Of a stretch of 64,000 nt of DNA, positions 37,104-46,110 are shown piece after piece. The stretch comes from Lactococcus taiwanensis (GTDB lineage Bacteria; Bacillota; Bacilli; Lactobacillales; Streptococcaceae), in assembly GCF_014905395.1 (NCBI RefSeq), contig NZ_BNDT01000001.1, forward strand, positions 248,001-312,000. The letters run 5' to 3'. Each line of letters starts with the position of its first letter. Within the stretch, counting starts at the first letter, position 1. The notes under the pieces are model-generated. The model saw only the letters and a program-made list of their open reading frames with translations. It was not told where the DNA came from and searched no databases. Both the position numbers and the translations under genes were made by a program.

Positions 37104-39028
37104 TGGAAATTAAAGATCTATTAAAAACAGAGGTTATGATTCTTGACCTGAAAGCTAACAGCAAAGAAGCTGCTATTGATGAAATGGTCAACAAATTAGT
37201 ATCAGAAGGTTATGTCAGTGATTTTGATACATTCAAAGCAGGAATCATGAAGCGTGAGGCCCAAACATCAACGGGACTTGGTGATGGGATTGCTATGCCG
37301 CATAGTAAAAATATCGCAGTTAATGAACCTGTTGTGTTATTTGCAAAATCAAAAACAGGAGTTGATTATGCAGCGTTAGATGGACAACCAGTCAATCTTT
37401 TCTTTATGATTGCAGCACCTGATGGAGCAAACGACACTCACTTGGAAGCCTTGGCGCAACTGTCTACTTATCTCTTGAAAGATGGTTTCCAAGACCGTCT
37501 TCGTAAAGTAGAGTACCCACGGCAAGTCATTGAACTTTTTTCTGAAAAACAAGAAGAAGTTCAAACCGTTGAAAATGCTGAACATTATATTGTCGCAGTA
37601 ACAGCTTGTACAACAGGGATTGCCCATACTTATATGGCTGAAGAAGCACTCAAGAAACAAGCGCTGGAAATGGGCGTTGGTATTAAAGTCGAAACCAATG
37701 GTGCCCGTGGTATTGATAATAAATTAACTGATGAAGATATTAAAAAAGCTGATGCAGTAATTGTCGCAGCTGATAAAAAAGTTGAAATGAATCGCTTTGC
37801 TGGTAAACAGATGGTACAAGTGCCAGTCGCTCATGCCATTCGTGAAACGGAACACCTGATTGATGAAGCTTTATCGGGTAAAGCACCGATTTATAAAGGG
37901 GACGGTTCAGAAAATACTTCTGCTCAAAGCTCCTCTTCTCAACAAACGATGGGACAAAAATTCTATAAACACTTGATGGGTGGGGTTTCTGCAATGTTAC
38001 CATTCGTCGTTGGTGGTGGGATTATGATAGCCTTGGCTTTCCTCATTGACCAACTGATGGGCGTCCCTCAAAGTCAACTTTCCCAACTAGGGGTCTATCA
38101 TCCAATTGCTTATTATTTTAAGACGATTGGTGGTGCAGCCTTTAACTTCATGCTTCCTGTCCTTGCTGGATTTATCGCCCAATCTATTGCTGATAAACCA
38201 GGGCTGGTCGCAGGTTTTGTAGCGGGTTACATGGCACAAATTGGGATTTCTTTCCAAGGTTTTGCGCACACCAATGCTGATAAATACATTCCATCAGGTT
38301 TCCTTGGTGCCTTGGTTGGTGGTTTCTTAGCCGGAGGAGTGATCCTTTTATTACGTAAATGGTTTAAGAAAATGCCGGCTTCACTCGAAGGTATTAAAGC
38401 TATCTTACTTTTCCCATTGCTTGGAGTCTTTATTACTGGTTTCTTGATGCTTTTTGTCAACATTCCAATGGCTTGGATTAATACAGGTTTATCTAATTTC
38501 TTGACAAGTTTGTCCGGCGCATCGGCCTTGATTCTTGGTATCGTTGTTGGTGGTATGATGGCTATCGACCTTGGTGGACCTATCAATAAAGCGGCTTACA
38601 TCTTTGGTACAGGGACGTTGACCTCAGCTGCATTATCAACGGGTGGTTCAATCGTTATGGCCTGTGTAATGGCTGGTGGGATGGTTCCTCCACTTGCGAC
38701 AACCGTAGCAGTTTTATTATTCAAAAATAAATTTACAAAAGAAGAACGTAATGCTGGTTTGACAAATATTGTAATGGGACTTTCTTTCATTACAGAAGGT
38801 TCAATTCCTTTTGGAGCTGGTGACCCAGGACGTGCAATTCCTTCTTTCTTCGTTGGAGCAGCAGTGGCTGGAGGTTTAGTTGGAGCAGCAGGTATTAAGT
38901 TGATGGCACCACATGGTGGAATCTTCACAATCGCACTCTCTACTAATCCTCTACTTTATCTTCTCTTTATCTTAGTTGGGGCTGTTATCTCTGGAGTTCT
39001 CTTTGGAGCATTGAAAAAAGCAAAATAA
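37103..39028 (+). CDS. fruA: Fructose PTS transporter, EIIABC
   Basis: 641 residues in order IIA (1-145, active His in GIAMPHSKN), IIB (about 155-255, phospho-Cys in VTACTTGIAHTYMAEE) and IIC (about 290-640, membrane). It imports and phosphorylates fructose to fructose-1-phosphate, the substrate of FruK. A Ser/Gln-rich linker joins IIB and IIC. Translationally coupled to fruK (TAATG). Confidence 0.95.
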   Translation: MEIKDLLKTEVMILDLKANSKEAAIDEMVNKLVSEGYVSDFDTFKAGIMKREAQTSTGLGDGIAMPHSKNIAVNEPVVLFAKSKTGVDYAALDGQPVNLFFMIAAPDGANDTHLEALAQLSTYLLKDGFQDRLRKVEYPRQVIELFSEKQEEVQTVENAEHYIVAVTACTTGIAHTYMAEEALKKQALEMGVGIKVETNGARGIDNKLTDEDIKKADAVIVAADKKVEMNRFAGKQMVQVPVAHAIRETEHLIDEALSGKAPIYKGDGSENTSAQSSSSQQTMGQKFYKHLMGGVSAMLPFVVGGGIMIALAFLIDQLMGVPQSQLSQLGVYHPIAYYFKTIGGAAFNFMLPVLAGFIAQSIADKPGLVAGFVAGYMAQIGISFQGFAHTNADKYIPSGFLGALVGGFLAGGVILLLRKWFKKMPASLEGIKAILLFPLLGVFITGFLMLFVNIPMAWINTGLSNFLTSLSGASALILGIVVGGMMAIDLGGPINKAAYIFGTGTLTSAALSTGGSIVMACVMAGGMVPPLATTVAVLLFKNKFTKEERNAGLTNIVMGLSFITEGSIPFGAGDPGRAIPSFFVGAAVAGGLVGAAGIKLMAPHGGIFTIALSTNPLLYLLFILVGAVISGVLFGALKKAK

Positions 39029-39054
39029 GCAAGATGTATTGCTACAAAAAAAGG

Positions 39055-39078
39055 AGCGGTTAAATCCGCTTTTTTTTG
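39055..39078 (+). terminator. Terminator after the fructose operon
   Basis: AGCGG-TTAAAT-CCGCT followed by eight T; A run upstream extends the stem. Confidence 0.85.
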
Positions 39079-39200
39079 TAGGAAGTTTAAGAGAAAAAGG
39101 TGCTGAGAAGTGGTCTTTAAGCAAAAGTGAAGAGGAATGACAGAAAAGGTCAACTTTTTGTTATAATAATAGAGGTAAACTGGGGGTAGGAGTAGATTAT

Positions 39201-40646
39201 ATGAATTTTATTGCAATATTTGAGTTGATGATTTTTCTTCTCAATATTATGTTATCGTTTGTGATTATTTTTAGGGAAAGAAAGTCCACATCATCAACTT
39301 GGTCATGGTTATTTGTCGTTAATGTACTGCCCATTTTAGGATTTATATTATATTTATTGATCGGACGTGGAATTTCGCATTACCGAATTTTTAAAGACCG
39401 CAAAAGATTTCAAATTGGTTTTGAAAAACAACATAGTCATGCGAGGAGGGCCTATTCAGATCGTGCTTTTCTTGATATGATGCGTAAGAATCCTGTCATT
39501 GGTCAATTGATTAATATGTTATATGTGGAAGAAAAGTCCATTATTTCTACTAATACTGCTGTTAAAATTTTTAATGATGGGCGTGAAAAGTTTGATGCAC
39601 TGATTGAAGACATCAATCGTGCTAAATATCACATCCACATGGAATATTATATTTTTCGGATGGATGACGTTGGACAAGAAATCTATGAGGCCCTAATTGA
39701 AGCACGCAAACGCGGGGTGGAGGTCAAACTTTTGATTGATGCTTGGGGTTCTAATCAAACTAAAATGTCCAAATTTAAAGAATTAGAAGAATTGGGAGGG
39801 CGCGTGGCTCAATTCTTTCCTTTAATTTTACCTTTAATCAATCCACGAACTAATTATCGCTTACACCGAAAAATTGTCGTGATTGATGGTGTGATTGGAT
39901 ACACTGGCGGATTTAATGTGGGAAACGAATACGCTTCGGTTACAAAAAAATTCGGTTACTGGAGAGACAACCATTTACGCTTGACAGGAGATATTGTTTA
40001 TAGCTTGCAGCATCGCTTTATTTTGGATTGGAACTCGCAACATCATTTTGAAATTACGCAGGGAGAGCCTTATTTCCCAGATGCGATTTCTCAAGGCCAT
40101 GTGGCCACTCAGTTGGTAACTTCTGGACCCGATGAAGATAAAGAGCAGATCAAACTGACTTACATGAAAATGATTTCAGGAGCGGAGCGTGAAATTGTCA
40201 TCCAAACGCCTTACTATATTCCATCGGATGCATTGCATGAGTCTTTGAAACTTGCGCTTTTGTCGGGCGTTCAGGTAAAAATGATGATTCCTAATAAACC
40301 AGACCATCCGCTTGTCTATTGGGCGACTTATTTCCATGCAGCGGATTTGGTAAAGTATGGTGCAAAAGTTTATACGTATGAGAATGGATTTGTTCATTCT
40401 AAAACGTTGATTATTGATGGAGAATACGCCTCTGTTGGGTCGGCAAATCTAGACTATCGGAGTCTCCAACTGTGCTTTGAAGCAAATGTTGTTATCTATA
40501 ATTATGACATTGCTCAAAAACTGCGTAACGATTTTATTAAAGATTTGAAGTTGAGTCGTGCGCTTACGCTTGAGCGGTACGAGCAGCGTTCAAAAATAGT
40601 CCGTTTCAAAGAAGGATTGGCACGACTCATCGCGCCAATGCTTTAA
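39201..40646 (+). CDS. cls: Cardiolipin synthase
   Basis: 481 residues. Two N-terminal helices, then two phospholipase D domains with the HKD motifs HRKIVVIDG (with YTGGFN) and HSKTLIIDG (with SANLDYRS). It joins two phosphatidylglycerols into cardiolipin. GGAG lies before the ATG, and a TG-T-TATAAT at 39159-39167 is a likely promoter. Confidence 0.93.
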   Translation: MNFIAIFELMIFLLNIMLSFVIIFRERKSTSSTWSWLFVVNVLPILGFILYLLIGRGISHYRIFKDRKRFQIGFEKQHSHARRAYSDRAFLDMMRKNPVIGQLINMLYVEEKSIISTNTAVKIFNDGREKFDALIEDINRAKYHIHMEYYIFRMDDVGQEIYEALIEARKRGVEVKLLIDAWGSNQTKMSKFKELEELGGRVAQFFPLILPLINPRTNYRLHRKIVVIDGVIGYTGGFNVGNEYASVTKKFGYWRDNHLRLTGDIVYSLQHRFILDWNSQHHFEITQGEPYFPDAISQGHVATQLVTSGPDEDKEQIKLTYMKMISGAEREIVIQTPYYIPSDALHESLKLALLSGVQVKMMIPNKPDHPLVYWATYFHAADLVKYGAKVYTYENGFVHSKTLIIDGEYASVGSANLDYRSLQLCFEANVVIYNYDIAQKLRNDFIKDLKLSRALTLERYEQRSKIVRFKEGLARLIAPML

Positions 40647-40700
40647 CAAAAAAAGATTGCTGAGGACAATCTAAAGATATAAAACTAAAATGAGGATTGT

Positions 40701-42077
40701 ATGGATTTACCAGTAGAATTTTTAGAAAAATATAAAAAGATTTTAGGGGAAGAATTTGCAGCTTTTCACGCAAGTTTTGACCAACCTGTTCAAACTGCTT
40801 TTCGCGTCAACCCTTTAAAAGAGCTTGACGAACGTTTTAGAGTGGCGAAAGATTTATTGATCGGCCCTCCAAAATCTACTGACGGCTCTGTCAGTAAGTT
40901 TGAAAAAATTCCAAAGCAGCACTTTGGTTATTATGGTAAAATCTCTGGGAAATCCATTGAGCATGTGACAGGTCTAATCTATTCTCAAGAACCTGCTGCC
41001 CAAGTTGTGGGCGAAGTGGCAGCACCCAAAAAGGGCATGCGGGTGCTCGATTTATGTGCAGCCCCAGGTGGTAAGTCTACACATCTCGTCAGTTTTTTAG
41101 AAAATACAGGAATCTTAGTATCGAATGAGATTTCTAATAAACGTAGCAAAATACTTGTTGAAAACAGCGAACGTTTTGGATCGCGCAATACGATTGTGTT
41201 AAACGAACAGCCAGAGCGTTTGGCGCGTGTTTTCCCTGCCTACTTTGATTTAATTGTTCTTGATGCACCTTGTTCTGGCGAAGGCATGTTTCGAAAGAAC
41301 CCTTCGGCCATACAATATTGGACTGAAAATTATCCTGCTGAATGTGCGGAATTACAACGGGAAATTATCACAGAAGCCCTCAAAATGTTGGCGCCAGGTG
41401 GTCATTTGATCTATTCGACCTGCACATGGGCACCAGAGGAAAATGAAGCAAACATAAGATGGATCTTAGAAAATTATCCTGAGCTAGCTTTGCAGGACAT
41501 CCCTAAAACAAATGGTTTACAAGCAGGACTTAATATGCCGGAGGTTGTCCGATGTTGGCCACATCGTTTTCGTGGGGAAGGCCAATTTGTTGCTCATCTT
41601 GTGGACACAGGTAAAAAGTTAGAAACTCTGAAAGTAAAATCAGGAAAATCTAATTTGACTAGAGAACAAGTTCAACTTTGGAAAGATTTTTCTCATCGTT
41701 ATCTACTGACAGAGCTGTCAGCTGGTATTTTGCAAGTCTTCGGTGATCAGTTGTATCTTTTACCTGATGGCCTGCCAGACTTATCTTCATTAAAAATAGC
41801 GCGTAATGGTTTACACCTAGGGGTCTTCAAGAAAAAAAGATTTGAGCCCTCCTTGGCTTTGGGTATGGCCTTAAAACCAGCAGAAGTCACGACAAGCTTG
41901 GAAATTTCTGAGGAACAGTTTCAAAACTATGTTTCTGGCGCAACTTTTGCTACTGACAAGGCGGTCAGTAAAGGTTGGGTGCAATTAACGGTGGGAGGTA
42001 ATGGACTTGGTTTTGCTAAAAATGTAAATGGAATCATCAAAAATTACTTTCCTAAAGGCTTGAGGTTTATTTCCTAA
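40701..42077 (+). CDS. rsmF: RsmF-type 16S rRNA (cytosine-C5) methyltransferase
   Basis: 458 residues. SAM-binding RLDLCAAPGG-like motif (VLDLCAAPGGKSTHL), the two catalytic Cys in LDAPCSGEGMFR and STCTWAPEENE, and a C-terminal RNA-binding domain. TGAGGAT precedes the ATG. Unusually, three copies of the dispersed palindrome lie in the gene, read as STDGSVSK (about residues 59-66), LLTELSA (about 334-340) and ATDKAVSK (about 417-424). All keep the frame. Confidence 0.9.
   Translation: MDLPVEFLEKYKKILGEEFAAFHASFDQPVQTAFRVNPLKELDERFRVAKDLLIGPPKSTDGSVSKFEKIPKQHFGYYGKISGKSIEHVTGLIYSQEPAAQVVGEVAAPKKGMRVLDLCAAPGGKSTHLVSFLENTGILVSNEISNKRSKILVENSERFGSRNTIVLNEQPERLARVFPAYFDLIVLDAPCSGEGMFRKNPSAIQYWTENYPAECAELQREIITEALKMLAPGGHLIYSTCTWAPEENEANIRWILENYPELALQDIPKTNGLQAGLNMPEVVRCWPHRFRGEGQFVAHLVDTGKKLETLKVKSGKSNLTREQVQLWKDFSHRYLLTELSAGILQVFGDQLYLLPDGLPDLSSLKIARNGLHLGVFKKKRFEPSLALGMALKPAEVTTSLEISEEQFQNYVSGATFATDKAVSKGWVQLTVGGNGLGFAKNVNGIIKNYFPKGLRFIS
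40876..40897. repeat. Dispersed palindrome copy 16 (inside rsmF)
   Basis: CTACTGAC-GGCTCT-GTCAGTAA; read as TDGSVSK. Confidence 0.8.
41703..41724. repeat. Dispersed palindrome copy 17 (inside rsmF)
   Basis: CTACTGAC-AGAGCT-GTCAGCTG; read in the other open frame as LLTELSA. Confidence 0.75.
41950..41971. repeat. Dispersed palindrome copy 18 (inside rsmF)
   Basis: CTACTGAC-AAGGCG-GTCAGTAA; read as TDKAVSK. Confidence 0.8.
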
Positions 42078-42161
42078 AACTTCTGGAAATTTACTTTCAA
42101 ACTGGTCAGAAAAAAATGAATGTGTTAGTTCAAACAAATGGATATTTGAGAGGAGCTCAAA

Positions 42162-43052
42162 ATGGAGAACACTAAATTAAACATTGTCATCATTACAGGG
42201 ATGTCTGGAGCTGGAAAAACTGTAGCCATTCAGTCTTTTGAAGACATGGGTTATTTTACAGTTGATAATATGCCCCCAACATTAATTGAAAAGTTTGTCG
42301 AATTACTCAAGACGCCAGATAGTAAAATTGACAAAGTGGCGATGGTCGTGGATATGCGGTCACGCGCTTTCTTTGATCACATTCAAAGTATTGTTACCGA
42401 GCTGACAGATAATGTAAGTGTTAATTTTAAATTACTCTTTTTAGATGCCAACGATAGCGAATTAGTGTCTCGTTATAAAGAAACACGTCGTAGTCATCCC
42501 TTAGCGATTGATGGCCGCACGCTTGATGGTATTACTAAAGAGCGGGAAATTTTAGCAGATTTGAAAAATTTAGCAGAAGTGGTCATTGATACTAGTGAGT
42601 TGACACCGCGTAATCTGCGCGCTCAGATTTTACAAAATTTCTCTGGGAATACTGAATCCAATTTTAGAATTGAAATCATGTCTTTTGGTTTTAAATATGG
42701 ATTGCCTTTGGATGCAGATTTAGTCTTTGATGTACGATTTTTACCAAATCCTCATTATATTTCAGAACTGCGCGATAAAAATGGAACGGATCAAGAAGTT
42801 TATGATTATGTAATGGAGCACCCTCAATCAGAAGCTTTTTATCAAAATCTGATGAAAATGCTTGTTCCAATTTTGCCTGCTTATAAAAAAGAAGGAAAGT
42901 CAGTATTGACAATCGCCTTCGGTTGTACCGGTGGCCAACACCGCTCTGTAGCTTTTGCTGAACGTGTTTCTAAAATGCTCCAAAAAGATTGGCATGTTAA
43001 TACAAGTCATCGAGATAAAGATCGGAGAAAGGAAACGGTAAATCGCTCATGA
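42162..43052 (+). CDS. rapZ: RNase adapter / nucleotide-binding protein RapZ
   Basis: 296 residues. P-loop GMSGAGKT at the N-terminus, [14 protein letters not shown], and the conserved C-terminal block [16 protein letters not shown]. In enterobacteria it senses GlcN6P and guides RNase E; in Firmicutes (YvcJ) it binds nucleotides and links to competence and metabolism. First gene of the conserved rapZ-yvcK-whiA cluster; four-base overlap with the next gene. Confidence 0.95.
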   Translation: MENTKLNIVIITGMSGAGKTVAIQSFEDMGYFTVDNMPPTLIEKFVELLKTPDSKIDKVAMVVDMRSRAFFDHIQSIVTELTDNVSVNFKLLFLDANDSELVSRYKETRRSHPLAIDGRTLDGITKEREILADLKNLAEVVIDTSELTPRNLRAQILQNFSGNTESNFRIEIMSFGFKYGLPLDADLVFDVRFLPNPHYISELRDKNGTDQEVYDYVMEHPQSEAFYQNLMKMLVPILPAYKKEGKSVLTIAFGCTGGQHRSVAFAERVSKMLQKDWHVNTSHRDKDRRKETVNRS

Positions 43053-44032
43053 GTAAACCAAAAGTTGTTGTTATTGGCGGAGGAACAGGTATACCTGTTG
43101 TTTTAAGAGCGCTCCGAAAAGAAAAAGTTGATTTAACTGCAATTGTTACAGTAGCTGATGATGGGGGGTCTTCAGGGCGGATACGTTCTGCAGTGAGTAT
43201 TGCACCCCCAGGAGACTTACGTAATGTCCTGATTGCCATGTCAGATATGCCTAAGTTTTATGCTGATATCTTACAATATCGTTTTGACAAGTCCGATGGT
43301 GAACTTGCAGGACATCCTCTGGGTAATCTCATCATTGCTGCAGTATCTGAAATGCAAGGCTCCACTTATCGTGCGATTCAAACACTCGCCCAATTTTTCC
43401 ACGTGGATGGGAAAATTTATCCGTCCTCTGATGCAGCGTTAACCCTGCATGCCGTCTTCAAAGACGGACATGAAGTAGCAGGGGAAAGTCATATTGCGGG
43501 TTATAAGAGCTTGATTGATCATGTTTACCTAACCCAGACAAGTTCTGGTGCGTCTCCGATTGCTTCAAGAAATGTTGTGAAATCAATTATGGAGGCTGAC
43601 ACTATTGTTTTAGGGCCAGGTTCACTTTTTACCTCTATCTTACCCAATATTGTCATCCCTGAAATTTGTGAGGCCCTTTGGAAAACATCTGCAAAGATTG
43701 TCTATGTCTGCAATATCATGACTCAACGTGGAGAAACGGAACACTTTAGTGATGCTGATCATGTACGGGTTCTTCATGAACATATTGGAACAAAAGTCAT
43801 TGATACCGTCCTAGTTAATATTGAAGAAGTACCAGAAGCTTATATGAATACGAATAAATTTGATGAGTATTTGGTACAGGTTGACCATGATTTCAAGGCT
43901 TTACAGGAAGAAGGAGTCAATATTATCTCCAATAATTTTTTGGAGTTAAGAGATGGGGGAGCCTTTCATGATGGTGCAGCTGTAGCTCGTGAAATTGTAG
44001 CCTTATCTCAAAGTAAAGAGGTTAAGCTGTGA
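43049..44032 (+). CDS. yvcK: YvcK/CofD-like gluconeogenesis factor
   Basis: 327 residues. The start [18 protein letters not shown] and the block [13 protein letters not shown] are typical. It binds UDP-sugars and supports growth on gluconeogenic carbon and cell shape. The family GGGTG usually continues with L; here it is IP, a mild change. ATGA overlap with rapZ. Confidence 0.94.
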   Translation: MSKPKVVVIGGGTGIPVVLRALRKEKVDLTAIVTVADDGGSSGRIRSAVSIAPPGDLRNVLIAMSDMPKFYADILQYRFDKSDGELAGHPLGNLIIAAVSEMQGSTYRAIQTLAQFFHVDGKIYPSSDAALTLHAVFKDGHEVAGESHIAGYKSLIDHVYLTQTSSGASPIASRNVVKSIMEADTIVLGPGSLFTSILPNIVIPEICEALWKTSAKIVYVCNIMTQRGETEHFSDADHVRVLHEHIGTKVIDTVLVNIEEVPEAYMNTNKFDEYLVQVDHDFKALQEEGVNIISNNFLELRDGGAFHDGAAVAREIVALSQSKEVKL

Positions 44033-44143
44033 AGCGGGTCCTAAAACTTCTTCATTTTTCTTGAAAAAGGCTTGCAGTGAAAAATTGATAAAAGTGTAGG
44101 AGAAGGAAAAAAGACCAACAGGGCGTGGATCTTAGGTAGATAT

Positions 44144-45061
44144 ATGAGTTTTACAAGTGATGTTAAAAATGAACTAACCCGGAATTTAGCAACAACGGGA
44201 ACTTTGCTGGCTCTGGTGAGGATGAATGGCTCAGTGGGGATTTTCGGAGGATTAACACTCTCAATAACGACTGAAAATGCGGGGACTGCAAAGTATATCT
44301 ATCAAATGCTTTTAGAACTTTATGAGATTCGGGCAGAGATTCGCGTTCACCAGAAAACCACCTTATCTAAAAATCGGGTTTATACTGTTTATGTAGAAGA
44401 GGGTGCCGCTGAATTGCTTGATGAGTTGAGTCTTGCAGATTCACTCATGCTCGATAACGGGGTCCCTGAATTCGTCAAAAATGATGAATTTATCAAAAAA
44501 GACTATCTACGGGGTGCTTTTTTGTCAGCAGGCTCTGTCCATAATCCTGAAAAAGGAGATTATCAACTTTCAATCGCCAATGTCTATCAAGAACATGCGG
44601 AGGACTTACAGACCATGTTCCAAGACTTTGGCTTGAATGCGCGGGTGATTGAACGCAAAAATCGTTGGATTCTCTACCTTTCTCGGGCAGAAGAAATTAT
44701 GGATTTTCTTACTCTTATTGGTGCTATGAAAGCCCGACTAAAGTTTGAGGAAGCCAAAATCGTACGAGAGATGCGAGGACTCGCTAATCGGCAGTCAAAT
44801 TTTGAAAATGCTAACATTACCAAGTCGGTGACTGCTGCGCAAGAGGCCATTGAAGCTATTCATTTTTTAAATGAAAAAAAAGAACTAGAACAATTACCCG
44901 AACAATTAACGGAAATTGCTCGACTTCGATTGGAAAATCCAGAAGCGACCATCAAAGAATTGGGAGAAATGTTAGACCCACCTTTAGGAAAATCAGGGGT
45001 TAATCATCGAATTAGAAAGCTTGTTGAACAAGCAAATAATCTAAAAAATACGGAAATTTAA
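44144..45061 (+). CDS. whiA: WhiA DNA-binding protein
   Basis: 305 residues. LAGLIDADG-like N-terminal domain (FTSDVKNELTRN, RGAFLSAGSV) and a C-terminal helix-turn-helix (TIKELGEMLDPPLGKSGVNHRIRKL). It affects cell division and chromosome segregation in Firmicutes. Third gene of the cluster, about 110 bases after yvcK, closed by a terminator. Confidence 0.94.
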   Translation: MSFTSDVKNELTRNLATTGTLLALVRMNGSVGIFGGLTLSITTENAGTAKYIYQMLLELYEIRAEIRVHQKTTLSKNRVYTVYVEEGAAELLDELSLADSLMLDNGVPEFVKNDEFIKKDYLRGAFLSAGSVHNPEKGDYQLSIANVYQEHAEDLQTMFQDFGLNARVIERKNRWILYLSRAEEIMDFLTLIGAMKARLKFEEAKIVREMRGLANRQSNFENANITKSVTAAQEAIEAIHFLNEKKELEQLPEQLTEIARLRLENPEATIKELGEMLDPPLGKSGVNHRIRKLVEQANNLKNTEI

Positions 45062-45064
45062 GAG

Positions 45065-45087
45065 AGAAGGGTAACCTTCTTTTTTTA
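45065..45087 (+). terminator. Terminator after whiA
   Basis: AGAAGG-GTAA-CCTTCT followed by seven T. Confidence 0.85.
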
Positions 45088-45120
45088 TTGTCAAAATCAC
45101 CGAATGGTCTTACTTTTTAA

Positions 45121-45149
45121 TTGTACTCTAAGCAATAAAAGCGTACAAT
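45121..45149 (+). promoter_or_regulatory. Promoter of the ABC exporter operon, with internal symmetry
   Basis: TTGTAC (45121-45126), 17 bases, TACAAT (45144-45149). The two boxes belong to an inverted repeat ATTGTAC-N16-GTACAAT, which could also bind a regulator. Confidence 0.65.
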
Positions 45150-45156
45150 ATTTACT

Positions 45157-45171
45157 ATGAAAGCGTTATCC
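45157..45171 (+). promoter_or_regulatory. Possible cre site downstream of the ABC exporter promoter
   Basis: ATGAAAGCGTTATCC matches the cre consensus WTGNAANCGNWNNCW except at the last base; it begins at about +2 of the promoter. Confidence 0.45.
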
Positions 45172-45201
45172 ATAAATCCTCTACAAAGAAGGAGATGGCC
45201 A

Positions 45202-46110
45202 ATGGAAAAAATTGTCGAAGTAAAAAAACTTCAAAAAAATTTTGGAGCGTTCCAAGCTCTTAAACAGGTAAGTTTAGAGGTTAATAGAGGTGAGGTATTA
45301 GGCTATATTGGTCCTAATGGTTCAGGGAAATCGACTACTTTACGGATCCTTCTTGGTATCATCAAAGCAACAAGCGGTCAGGCGACTATCTTTGGTCAAG
45401 ATGTTTGGCGTGACGCGATTGATATTCATAAAAAGATTGCTTACGTTCCTGGTGAGTTGTCCTTATGGCCCAATTGGACGGGTGGGGAAACCCTTGAGCT
45501 TTTGTTGAACATGCATGGTAAGGGATCGCGTGCTAAAAAAGAAGCCCTTATTCAGAAATTTGATTTAGATCCACGCAAAAGAATCCGTTCCTATTCGAAA
45601 GGAAATCGACAAAAAATTTCATTAATCGCTACCTTAGCAAGTGAAGCTGAGCTTTATATTTTTGACGAGCCAACAAGTGGACTTGACCCTCTTATGGAAG
45701 CTGTCTTTCAAGAAGAAGTGGCACTTCTAAAAGCAGATGGGAAAGCTATTATCCTCTCGAGTCATATTTTGTCGGAAGTTGAAAAATTAGCGGATCGTGT
45801 AGCAGTAATTCGGCAGGGTGAAATCGTGGAGACCGGTACCCTTACACAGTTACGTCACCTTACGCGTTACCAGTATCGTGTTGAAACAAAAACAGAACCT
45901 ATAAAATTAAAAACTTTAGCAGGGGTTTATGATTTGAAGATAGAGGGCAAAAAAGCTTCCTTTCAGGTGGAGGCTAACCAACTGGAAAAGATCTTGAAAG
46001 TTTTACTGGACTATCAGCTCCTTCAATTGGAAGCCACTCCACCTACCCTTGAAGCACTCTTTATGCGACATTATGAAGGAGGGAATGAGGATGAGAAGGA
46101 TATTTTATAG
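45202..46110 (+). CDS. ABC exporter ATP-binding protein
   Basis: 302 residues. Walker A GPNGSGKST, signature SYSKGNRQKISL, Walker B LYIFDEPTSGLDPLM and H-loop SSHILSEVE. ATG 45202 has AAGGAG eight bases upstream; the in-frame ATG 45157 lies at the predicted transcript start and is discarded. The C-terminal 80 residues are a regulatory extension. It overlaps the permease gene by 20 bases. Substrate unknown; drug or antibiotic export is a common role. Confidence 0.9.
   Translation: MEKIVEVKKLQKNFGAFQALKQVSLEVNRGEVLGYIGPNGSGKSTTLRILLGIIKATSGQATIFGQDVWRDAIDIHKKIAYVPGELSLWPNWTGGETLELLLNMHGKGSRAKKEALIQKFDLDPRKRIRSYSKGNRQKISLIATLASEAELYIFDEPTSGLDPLMEAVFQEEVALLKADGKAIILSSHILSEVEKLADRVAVIRQGEIVETGTLTQLRHLTRYQYRVETKTEPIKLKTLAGVYDLKIEGKKASFQVEANQLEKILKVLLDYQLLQLEATPPTLEALFMRHYEGGNEDEKDIL

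Noticed and set aside
40654-40672. AGATTG/CAATCT hairpin before rsmF as terminator
   Set aside because: Only six weak pairs and no T tract after it.
45157-45201. 15-codon N-terminal extension of the ABC ATPase
   Set aside because: Starts at about the predicted transcript start and lacks a ribosome binding site; AAGGAG before ATG 45202 decides.
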